From: an uncultured Verrucomicrobia subdivision 3 bacterium
GTDB taxonomy: Bacteria; Verrucomicrobiota; Verrucomicrobiae; Limisphaerales; CAMLLE01
Reading direction: 5' to 3'
Assembly (NCBI GenBank): GCA_946480555.1
Contig: CAMLLE010000196.1
Location: 1-6,315 of the forward strand
Length of the DNA: 6,315 bases
The notes beneath the pieces are model-generated. The model made no database searches. It was given only the letters and a program-made list of their open reading frames with translations, and was not told where the DNA came from. Each line of letters starts with the position of its first letter. Position 1 is the stretch's first letter. Shown in pieces: positions 1 to 6,311 of this stretch. A program made the position numbers and the translations under genes.

Positions 1-95
1 CGCGGCGTTCACACTTCGACGCCTGCAGGCTCAATCGCGTCGAAGCAGACTGAATCCCGCGCTCCTTGTGCGGCTACGCCTTCAATTGAGATACC
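1..95. other. Intergenic region downstream of the operon
   Basis: These 95 bases after the adaptor stop hold two inverted repeats and no open frame I can support. An AAGGAG on the minus strand (67-62) looks like a ribosome-binding site, but no ATG, GTG or TTG follows at a normal distance; only ATT sits there. A gene could begin beyond position 1. Confidence 0.6.
14..45. repeat. 9-bp inverted repeat downstream of the operon
   Basis: CTTCGACGC (14-22) and GCGTCGAAG (37-45) are perfect reverse complements separated by 14 bases, which themselves overlap the palindrome CCTGCAGG (22-29). It could fold as an RNA hairpin ending the operon or, as DNA, serve as a dyad binding site for the next gene. 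No T-run follows on either strand. Confidence 0.45.
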
Positions 96-101
96 TCAAT
101 T
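84..101 (-). terminator. Hairpin over the operon's last stop codon (possible weak terminator)
   Basis: AATTGAG and CTCAATT form a perfect 7-bp stem with a 4-base loop (GTAT on the minus strand). The first arm contains the last codon and TGA of the adaptor gene. With one bulged base the stem can grow by three pairs (81-83 with 103-105). No T-run follows on the minus strand, so this is not a textbook intrinsic terminator. It may instead pause or protect the 3' end of the message. Confidence 0.35.
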
Positions 102-1178
102 CGAAACGATGCTGATGTCCACCAGCTCACCGGCCCGAATGTGAAGGTTGGGCGGAAGTTCGATTTCGACGGGCAGTCCCGACTCCATCGTGGCGAAACG
201 CAACGGACTTTGCATCGCAAGCGGAAGAACTTCCAACTGGGTTCCCACTTCGGTGATCTGCGTGCGGACGACCTTGCGATGGGCGCCGCGCGTTCGGATT
301 TCCACCTTCGCACCGGGTTGAGGATCGGTGCTGAAGGGTGAACGCATGTAGCCCACAATACGAACGGGATTAAGCGTCGCGATGGTGACGATTGGCGCTC
401 CGGCCGTCACGGATTCGCCGGGATGATTGGAAACCACCGTGATGATTCCATCGATCGGCGCGCGCAAAATGATGGGACTGAACTCGGCTTCCGCCAGACG
501 CAGGCGCGCTTCCTGCCACGCCAGCGTGCTGGACGCGAGGTCAAAATCGTGGCGGTTGGTTGATTGAATCAACGAGAAGGCCGTTTCGCTTTCGTTCACG
601 AGTTCGCCGAGTTCGTCCACCTGCAGGCGAAGCGCATCGCGGGTGGACTTGAACAGTTCGAACTCGGTTTGCGAAAGGAGGCCATTGGTATAGAGAGCCT
701 GGTTGCGACGGAAATCCGCTTCCGCGTAATGCAAGTTGACCTTGGCCGTCGCGAGGTCGGCGCGCTGCTTCATGTTGTCCAGCCGCAGCCGCGCGTAATC
801 CAGCACGTAGCGGCGTTCCGTGAACAGCCGTTGCGGGTCGGTCTGCAATTCCTCGATCTCGGAACGAATGACGCCGAGCGAAGCCTGGAGCAGGTCAGGA
901 TTGGCAATGATCACCTTGCCGATGACCTGGCCCGCGTGAACGCGTTCGAAACGGCGCACGTTCAGCTCGGTGAGAATTCCGGGTTGATAAGAACTGACGT
1001 TCGAGATGATGGGCTCGGCCAGCCCCACCATGGTCGGCGCACCGACGGTATCCTTCCAAACGAGAGCGATGGCCAGAATCGCGCCAACGCACGCGATCGG
1101 CGGAATGAGCCGCATCCGCGCGTCGCGCAGCCGTTGCGCCAGCGGTGTCGGAACAGGTTTGAGTGGCTCGAGGTTCAT
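96..1178 (-). CDS. HlyD/AcrA-type periplasmic adaptor (membrane-fusion) protein
   Basis: This 360-residue protein is a membrane-fusion protein linking an inner-membrane transporter to an outer-membrane channel. A 25-residue cytoplasmic start is followed by one membrane helix (about 26-41), with no cleavage site. The first lipoyl half is at 63-92 (GILTELNVRRFERVHAGQVI). A long alpha-hairpin runs 96-235. The second lipoyl half is at 236-268 (LRAPIDGIITVVSNHPGESV, then AGAPI), and a beta-barrel region at 270-359. The hairpin tip contains R158-x3-L162-x6-S169, matching the RLS motif of AcrA-type adaptors that contacts TolC. The ATG at 1178 overlaps the DUF4956 stop (ATGA), so it is translated from the same message. 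No RND, ABC or MFS transporter and no TolC homologue lies in the window; the partner is either the upstream DUF4956/VTC pair or a gene beyond position 1. The export substrate cannot be told from the sequence. Confidence 0.93.
   Translation of the reverse strand: MNLEPLKPVPTPLAQRLRDARMRLIPPIACVGAILAIALVWKDTVGAPTMVGLAEPIISNVSSYQPGILTELNVRRFERVHAGQVIGKVIIANPDLLQASLGVIRSEIEELQTDPQRLFTERRYVLDYARLRLDNMKQRADLATAKVNLHYAEADFRRNQALYTNGLLSQTEFELFKSTRDALRLQVDELGELVNESETAFSLIQSTNRHDFDLASSTLAWQEARLRLAEAEFSPIILRAPIDGIITVVSNHPGESVTAGAPIVTIATLNPVRIVGYMRSPFSTDPQPGAKVEIRTRGAHRKVVRTQITEVGTQLEVLPLAMQSPLRFATMESGLPVEIELPPNLHIRAGELVDISIVSN
1175..1178 (-). promoter_or_regulatory. ATGA stop/start overlap, DUF4956 to HlyD-type adaptor
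   Basis: The TGA of the DUF4956 gene overlaps the ATG of the adaptor gene in the same ATGA arrangement as the preceding junction. No clear Shine-Dalgarno precedes the start, which supports reinitiation. Two such overlaps in a row tie the VTC, DUF4956 and adaptor proteins into one translational unit. Confidence 0.8.
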
Positions 1179-1861
1179 AGTTCGGATTCATCGCTGGCGC
1201 CGAGAGACGAGGCCCGCACGACGCCTTCCACATTCTTGACTTCATCCATCATGAGATGAATGCCCGCGGGGTTGCGCAGCAGCAATCGATAGGAAACATC
1301 CAAGCCGCCGGTGACTTCGCTGATGCGCTGGCTGGCGCATTGCACGGAAAGGCTGTGGCGGTGAAGCACACGCTGCAATTCCGGAAGTTCAGCCGGAGGC
1401 CGCCCCCATTGAACGTTGAGAATCAAATCGTATCTCTGACGCGTGCCGAAACCGGTGAATCGGAAATAGAACATCAGCGCCACAGTCATTGCGCAGCCGA
1501 TGATTGCGGTGGTGAATTTGGAAGTGCCGCACGCCAGGCCCATGACAATCACCGCCAGCACGTAGGTGGTGTCGAGCGTGTCGCGCAGCACGCTGCGGAA
1601 ACGCACCATGGCGAAGATCGCCATCAATCCGAAGGCGATGACGATGTTGTTTGCGAGCACCAGCATGACGAGAGCGACGATGACCGGGATCAGGATCAGG
1701 GTGCTGACGTAGGACCGGGAATAGGAAAGCCCGATGTGAGTGACCATGTAAGCCCAAGCGACGGCATGGCCGCAAACGAACGCGAGCAGCAACGCGAGGA
1801 ACAGCGCGGCGTAATTGGTTGGTGCGATCCCGAAATCGCCGCGGAAAAGCCAGTCAGTCAT
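1175..1861 (-). CDS. DUF4956 multi-pass membrane protein
   Basis: This 228-residue protein matches the DUF4956 family, whose function is unknown. About four or five hydrophobic helices lie at 17-40, 52-70, 73-86, 99-115 and 117-134. The family signature is MVRFRSVLRDTLDTTYV (85-101), with R87, R89, R93, D94 and D97 at the membrane edge. Residues 140-228 form a soluble domain; its end (DVSYRLLL, GIHLMMDEVKNVEGVVRASS) has the strand-helix-strand look of an ACT-like fold. The start is ATG at 1861, overlapping the VTC stop. The frame runs open upstream to 2029, but that extension lies inside the VTC gene, is polar and Pro/Ser-rich, and is probably not translated. No good ribosome-binding site is seen, consistent with coupling. 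Because the VTC enzyme lacks its own membrane part, this protein is the obvious candidate for its membrane partner or channel; that role is inference. Confidence 0.88.
   Translation of the reverse strand: MTDWLFRGDFGIAPTNYAALFLALLLAFVCGHAVAWAYMVTHIGLSYSRSYVSTLILIPVIVALVMLVLANNIVIAFGLMAIFAMVRFRSVLRDTLDTTYVLAVIVMGLACGTSKFTTAIIGCAMTVALMFYFRFTGFGTRQRYDLILNVQWGRPPAELPELQRVLHRHSLSVQCASQRISEVTGGLDVSYRLLLRNPAGIHLMMDEVKNVEGVVRASSLGASDESEL
1858..1861 (-). promoter_or_regulatory. ATGA stop/start overlap, VTC to DUF4956
   Basis: The TGA stop of the VTC gene and the ATG of the DUF4956 gene share bases in an ATGA. The upstream sequence has no clear Shine-Dalgarno, so the DUF4956 protein probably depends on ribosomes terminating on the VTC gene, which would fix their relative amounts. 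Confidence 0.8.
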
Positions 1862-2733
1862 ACTTGGTTCTCGATCAGGTCCAAATCGCGCCGTTGTTCC
1901 GGCGCAAGATCCATCTGGGTTGTTGCAGCCGCTGGAGGGACTCCCAACTGTTTTCCCCTGCCTGCTTCCGGGAGGTCTTCCAATCGCGGATGAAAATGAA
2001 AGTCGCCCAACACGTCCACACCGCCGCAATATTTCGAAGCCGTTCCGCGCGACAGGTTGAAACAGTCTGCCATTTCGCGCAACCAGTTTGGAAAGCGGCC
2101 GGTGAATTTCAACTCCAGCACGACCACGTCCGCGTAGATGCGCCGAGGCCGCGTCATGTCCACAATGGCGTGATAACCGAAGTACGGTTCGACGCGGATA
2201 TTGCGATCGAAGGTGACGCGGACCGAATTGCCGGTGGGCGTCACCCAGGCTTCGCGCAGGTAATTGTTGTGCAACCGCGGGACGGCGTTGAGTTGGTACT
2301 GCAAATACTGGAAGCGTTGCAGCGCGACGAGATGCCGCGGTTCATTTGAAAACAATTGTCCAGGTTCTGGATGATAACCGGCCAGCAGCAGCGGCACGGA
2401 TTCGCGCCGCACCGCGCAACGCTGTTTCAGAATGGCGCTGTCCACGCGCTGCTTGATTTCGAAGAAGACCGGTGTGGCGGAATTGTCGTTGTAATAGCGC
2501 AACCTGAGCTTGAAGCGATTCTTGTCTCCGTTGCGCGTGGCGTTGCAGGTGTGAAGATTGTCCGAATCAAGATAGACGCTGTGGATCTGATACGAGTTGT
2601 TTGGCCGTCCGGCAGAGAAGTCGTCCAGTTCCAGGTAGCAGCGCAGGAAATCGCGCATAGGCTCCACGAGCGCTTCCGAGATGAGATACTTCAGCTCGAA
2701 TCGCTGGGCTTGTAGGCGATGGTCCTGGGGCAT
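1858..2733 (-). CDS. VTC-domain protein (polyphosphate polymerase-like)
   Basis: This 291-residue cytosolic protein of the VTC family belongs to the CYTH/triphosphate-tunnel fold. Eukaryotic Vtc4 uses this domain to make polyphosphate from ATP. Tunnel motifs appear in order: FELKY (12-16), SVYLDS (52-57), KLRLRYY (75-81), FEIKQR (91-96), R109-R110, TFDRNIR (174-180), VLELKF (205-210) and SKY (233-235). The basic and acidic residues that line the tunnel and hold phosphate and metal are therefore present, which suggests an active enzyme. The start is ATG at 2733, 17 codons before the end of the first motif, preceded by a weak AAGAAAG. There is no signal peptide, membrane segment or SPX domain. 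Residues 246-291 are a Pro/Ala/acidic tail outside the conserved fold. The stop overlaps the start of the DUF4956 gene (ATGA), implying translational coupling. Bacterial VTC proteins have little characterised biochemistry, so polyphosphate synthesis is a family-based inference. Confidence 0.9.
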   Translation of the reverse strand: MPQDHRLQAQRFELKYLISEALVEPMRDFLRCYLELDDFSAGRPNNSYQIHSVYLDSDNLHTCNATRNGDKNRFKLRLRYYNDNSATPVFFEIKQRVDSAILKQRCAVRRESVPLLLAGYHPEPGQLFSNEPRHLVALQRFQYLQYQLNAVPRLHNNYLREAWVTPTGNSVRVTFDRNIRVEPYFGYHAIVDMTRPRRIYADVVVLELKFTGRFPNWLREMADCFNLSRGTASKYCGGVDVLGDFHFHPRLEDLPEAGRGKQLGVPPAAATTQMDLAPEQRRDLDLIENQV

Positions 2734-2738
2734 CTTTC

Positions 2739-4055
2739 TTAGAAGTTCAACCGTTCAAACCGGATCCGCCGCACGTATCCGTAATCGCTTTCGCAAATCA
2801 GGATGTTGCCGAGGTGGTCCATCGAAACGCTCCGGCCTTCGCTGATCTTCAGCTGCGATGGATTGTAGAAATACTCTCCGTCGCCCGAATGAGTGGTCCC
2901 GCCTGCTCCATTGACGAGAAGATGTGCCATGCCGACGGTGTCCAGATACCACAGCTGCGAGCCATCGTGCAGCAGGATCAAGTACCCACCCGTCGGCACC
3001 GGCCAGATGCCGCGCGGGCCGTTGAGCCCGATCTCCGTGGCAGGATCACCATCAGCTCCGCCGCTCGGACTGCCGTTTCCCGCAATGATCGTCCGGACGC
3101 CCTCGGTCGTTATACGATAGACGTAATGATCTCCGCGATCGGCTACAATCAGGTCTCCATTGGGTTCCACATAAAACGTTCCGAGCTCCTGGAAATCTTT
3201 TGCATACGTCTTCACGCCATCCGAGCTGCGCCAGCGACGAATGCGGTTTTCATTGCCGTAATATGCCACCGTTTCGTCGTCGCTCACCCACAGCATGCGA
3301 CCGCCATCCACGGCGGAACCGTCTGGGCGATCCATGAAAAGCGTGGTGGCAATTCCATTGGTGCCGATGCGTCGCACCCGTCCATTCTCAGTGTCGAGGA
3401 CATAAACTGTCCCATCGGCGCGCACCCACATCGCATTCGGCGCATTCAACTGCATGCTGGTTGCAGTCATCGGACCTTCACCATTGAATCCGCCAACGTG
3501 CGTTCCAGCATGGGTGTGAATGGTGCCGTTGGTTTCCACCCGCAGGACGGAATGGCTGTTTTTGTCGGCTATGTAAATATTGCCAGCGCCATCTGCCATG
3601 GCGTAGTGGGGACGCGAAAGCGAAGCATTTGCCGCCGGTCCGCCTTCGAAGTGCGGCTGCCAGAAGCTGGTGTTGTCAACGCGATCGAAGCCATCGCCCG
3701 CGACGGTTTCAAGAATACCGTGGGCTTGAACGAAATTGGTGAAGCCGGCGCGCGTGGGCGGGACGTGGACCGTGCGGACCCGGAAGAATTGCGAAGGTCC
3801 CAACGCAACCTTTGCGCTTCCAGTGGACTGAATCGAATAAACGTTCTTTAGCGGTTCCCAGATTCCATTCATTGACACGGCGCCTTCTATGGTACAGATG
3901 GCCGGACTGGGAGCACTAGTCCACTGAAGCATGCCAGTTGAATCCAGAGAAGTGATCTGCAACGCGCCAAAAGACAGCGCGGCCGTTCCAGCGATAAACC
4001 CCACGAGTAACCCCAGCACGAAACGGATGCGCAAATTACAGATACATCTCAGCAT
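2739..4055 (-). CDS. Exported NHL-repeat beta-propeller protein
   Basis: From the ATG at 4055 this is 438 residues. The open frame reaches a TTG at 4064, but ATG is preferred; a TTG at residue 8 is also possible and would drop the unusual Cys-rich MLRCIC leader. No strong ribosome-binding site is visible. Residues 9-30 are a signal peptide with no membrane anchor after it. Residues 32-96 form a small beta-sandwich ending QFFRVR. From about 113 to 433 come roughly five or six propeller blades. Typical NHL features are TVAGDG, GNIYIADKNSHSVLRVETNG (159-178), GTVYVLDTENGRVRRIGTNG (215-234), GDLIVADRGDHYVYRI (300-315) and GNILICESDYGYVRRIRF (416-433). NHL propellers generally bind protein or ligand partners, so a scaffold or recognition role outside the inner membrane is likely; no enzymatic residues can be named. 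It starts 15 nt after the CotH-like gene and ends 5 nt before the VTC gene. Confidence 0.88.
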   Translation of the reverse strand: MLRCICNLRIRFVLGLLVGFIAGTAALSFGALQITSLDSTGMLQWTSAPSPAICTIEGAVSMNGIWEPLKNVYSIQSTGSAKVALGPSQFFRVRTVHVPPTRAGFTNFVQAHGILETVAGDGFDRVDNTSFWQPHFEGGPAANASLSRPHYAMADGAGNIYIADKNSHSVLRVETNGTIHTHAGTHVGGFNGEGPMTATSMQLNAPNAMWVRADGTVYVLDTENGRVRRIGTNGIATTLFMDRPDGSAVDGGRMLWVSDDETVAYYGNENRIRRWRSSDGVKTYAKDFQELGTFYVEPNGDLIVADRGDHYVYRITTEGVRTIIAGNGSPSGGADGDPATEIGLNGPRGIWPVPTGGYLILLHDGSQLWYLDTVGMAHLLVNGAGGTTHSGDGEYFYNPSQLKISEGRSVSMDHLGNILICESDYGYVRRIRFERLNF

Positions 4056-4070
4056 TACAACCAACAGCTG

Positions 4071-6311
4071 TCACTGATTCGCCTGGTTGGGCGTGGCGGC
4101 CATAATGATCCACACGTCGGCGTTTGTCGAGGGGCGACCATAAGATTGATCGGTGTTTTGCATAGTAAAAATTACCGAGTCGCGGATGACGTTTAGATTT
4201 GCATCGGTGTCCGTCAGGTAGAGTTCCTCCCCGCCTTTCGAAAGTTTGAAGCTGGCGTGCAGCCCCGAAGCGGCGGCGGTGTCTTCGTCCGCCCAGACCA
4301 GCAGAAAGCCGTTCGCGCTGATGCTGGTGCCAGCGGGGAACGCCCATTTGTTGGGGTTGTTCGCCTCGTCGCTCAGATGCCAGCCACTCAAGTCCACGGG
4401 AGCGTCCGTGAGATTCCGCAACTCAATCCAATCCTCATATTCACCTTCAGCGTCGGCAATGGTGCTCGCATTGTCCGCCATGATCTCATTGATCACCACT
4501 GGCGAACTGCTCGCGCTGCTGACAGCGACGCGATACATGTGGGTGTCGTATTCCGCGCGCGCCGGTGAGAAGCGTGTGGCCCGGGCCGCATTCGAACCCC
4601 GGGCTTCGATGTAAAAGCGCACCTTTGTGCCCCCCGGATAATTCGTGGTTGCGGCGCCAAATGTCCCATCCGAGGCCGCGCCATCGCCATGCACTCCATC
4701 ATCAAACATCTGCATCTTCGTGAACTTTCCATACGACGCACCGCGATGATACAGCCAGACACCGCTCAACCCGCTCGTCCCATTCGCTGCCACTTGCACA
4801 GTGATGAACGGCTGATTGGTCGCATACACCGTGTCAGCCGGACCGGCGACGCTGCTGATATTTGGCTGCATGGGTGTGAGTTCAGCGTGGTTCATCAGGT
4901 AATTGTAGCGATTCGTGACGTAGGTTTTAAGCGCGCGCAAATCGTTGGTGTAGGTGGCCATTGAGAAGCTCTTGTTCGGATCGAGAAGAATGGCGCCTAT
5001 GCTTCGCGAATGAAACCCATTGATCATCGGAATCATGACCGTGGGATTGAAATGCTCTTCCAGCACGGTCCGCATGTGGGCGAGGTAACGCTGGCGCAGC
5101 TCGCTGTCGGGCAACAGACGATACAGCAGCGGCCGGTTCCTGCCCGTGGCACCGGTCACCGGCGACAGGGTGTAATTGATGCTGCCAATGGCAGTGAATG
5201 ATTCATTGCCATCGTGTTCAACCGGGTGAATCCGCCCGCTCTCCGGTTCGTAATAAAAGCCATAGTCTGCGCCCTTGTTCCAATAGCTGTCGTCGTCCAC
5301 AAAGATGTTCTCCAGGGCGAGATTCCAGAGCCAGGCGTCCACGGCGAAGACGTTTTCGAGTTCGTCGCGCAGCTGGTTTGTCGGGGTGATGTTCAGGACG
5401 CGAATGGCGTTGATCAGCCGCGCCCAAGCTTCGTTGGTGGGCGAATTGTCCGTCTTCAAACTGTAATGCGCCGTGTAGTTCGCGCGATTGGTGGTATTGA
5501 AGTACGCGAATGCCGAGTTGGAACTGGTAAAGCCGCCGACCGGTGCATTCGGCGCGCGCCAGCGATCCCCGTCGTTGCTCGGAAACCATTCGCTGATCAA
5601 CTCCTTGTTCTCCTGTTGCACCAGCGAATACACGCCCCACAGCGCGTTGTTGATGTACACCGCCGCCATCGAGCCTTTTGGACAAGGCGTGTACTGGCTC
5701 ATGATCGTGAAGAACAGCGGCTCGCGCATGATCGTCTCGTCACCTGCGGCGTTGTTCAAATTCAAGGTGGTGTAATTCATCAGGTTCGCGTTGGTGACGA
5801 TGTGATCGAACTCGAGGTTGATGGATTTCTTGGTGCCGCCCAGCGAATACGACGTGTTGCCCTTGTAACGCGCGCCGACGGACACGTTCGTCGCGCCGTT
5901 GTCGAGTCGCACTTGGGAGCAATACACGTTCGTTTCGTGGGTGCGGCCGTTCGCCAGCAACGTGCCCCAATTCGCCTGGGTGAACGTCAGATAAACGCTG
6001 CGAAAGACATTTGGATCGAACAGGCCCTTGGTCTGAAGGGCGCGATGATAAAACGCATCGTTGGTCGCGCCACCCAGTGAACGCCAGGGCGCATTGGTCA
6101 CATTCCCCGACAGGATCGTTCCGAAATTTGTGAGCGTGGTCCAAGTCGCCATATCCGACGAACGCTGAAGCCACCAGTCGACATCCTTGTCGCCATCCAC
6201 TTTTGCGGTCAACGCGCCCTCGTTGAGCCCAAGAATCACGGTGGCGTCGGAAGCACGCGCTCCGGCCGCGACAACAATCCCAAGCAACAGTCCCAACAGG
6301 AAACGAATCAC
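4071..6311 (-). CDS. Exported CotH kinase-like protein with C-terminal lamin-tail domain
   Basis: This 746-residue protein belongs to the CotH kinase-like family; Bacillus CotH is an atypical protein kinase acting on coat proteins. Residues 1-20 are a signal peptide (IRF, then a Leu/Val/Ala core ending ARA-S), so it acts outside the inner membrane. Residues 23-92 form a small beta-sandwich ending FYHRAL. The CotH domain spans about 103-475: the 'VGARYKGNTSY' stretch with KK at 161-162, 'INNALWGVYSLVQQENKELI' at 220-239, the acidic DDDSYWN at 339-345, and HDGNESF at 366-372, where the family usually has WDxD. A middle Ig/Fn3-like domain (484-597) carries DDGxHGDGxxxDG. A lamin-tail domain (604-716: INEIMADN, DWIELRN, LSGWHLSD) ends the protein; no sorting tail is seen. 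The start chosen is GTG at 6311. Only four bases lie upstream, and the frame is open to the edge, so the true start may be slightly earlier. First gene of the operon visible here. The substrate is unknown. Confidence 0.9.
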   Translation of the reverse strand: MIRFLLGLLLGIVVAAGARASDATVILGLNEGALTAKVDGDKDVDWWLQRSSDMATWTTLTNFGTILSGNVTNAPWRSLGGATNDAFYHRALQTKGLFDPNVFRSVYLTFTQANWGTLLANGRTHETNVYCSQVRLDNGATNVSVGARYKGNTSYSLGGTKKSINLEFDHIVTNANLMNYTTLNLNNAAGDETIMREPLFFTIMSQYTPCPKGSMAAVYINNALWGVYSLVQQENKELISEWFPSNDGDRWRAPNAPVGGFTSSNSAFAYFNTTNRANYTAHYSLKTDNSPTNEAWARLINAIRVLNITPTNQLRDELENVFAVDAWLWNLALENIFVDDDSYWNKGADYGFYYEPESGRIHPVEHDGNESFTAIGSINYTLSPVTGATGRNRPLLYRLLPDSELRQRYLAHMRTVLEEHFNPTVMIPMINGFHSRSIGAILLDPNKSFSMATYTNDLRALKTYVTNRYNYLMNHAELTPMQPNISSVAGPADTVYATNQPFITVQVAANGTSGLSGVWLYHRGASYGKFTKMQMFDDGVHGDGAASDGTFGAATTNYPGGTKVRFYIEARGSNAARATRFSPARAEYDTHMYRVAVSSASSSPVVINEIMADNASTIADAEGEYEDWIELRNLTDAPVDLSGWHLSDEANNPNKWAFPAGTSISANGFLLVWADEDTAAASGLHASFKLSKGGEELYLTDTDANLNVIRDSVIFTMQNTDQSYGRPSTNADVWIIMAATPNQANQ

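Noticed and set aside
1..67. Start of another minus-strand gene after the AAGGAG at 67-62
   Set aside because: Only ATT lies at a suitable distance; the later TTG (34-32) and GTG triplets are not well placed, and the frame is too short before the window edge to judge.
564..1259. Plus-strand open frame opposite the adaptor gene (231 codons)
   Set aside because: Antisense to the coiled-coil and lipoyl coding sequence; no family resemblance and no start signal.
1256..1993. Plus-strand open frame opposite the DUF4956 and VTC genes (245 codons)
   Set aside because: Crosses two well-supported genes in antisense and is full of His/Asp/Gln runs that mirror membrane-helix codons.
1862..2029. N-terminal extension of the DUF4956 protein by 56 residues
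   Set aside because: It would sit inside the VTC gene, is polar and low-complexity, and the ATG at 1861 gives a normal-length protein with an ATGA overlap.
2814..3851. Long plus-strand open frame opposite the NHL gene (345 codons)
   Set aside because: It lies wholly antisense to a clearly recognisable propeller, has no recognisable domain and an Arg/His/Ala-rich composition typical of a mirror frame.
4056..4064. TTG start for the NHL protein at 4064
   Set aside because: ATG three codons later is a better start and leaves the signal peptide intact; neither start has a convincing ribosome-binding site.
5214..6080. Plus-strand open frame opposite the CotH-like gene (288 codons)
   Set aside because: Antisense to the conserved kinase-like domain; Val/Arg/His-rich without any motif, so a shadow frame.
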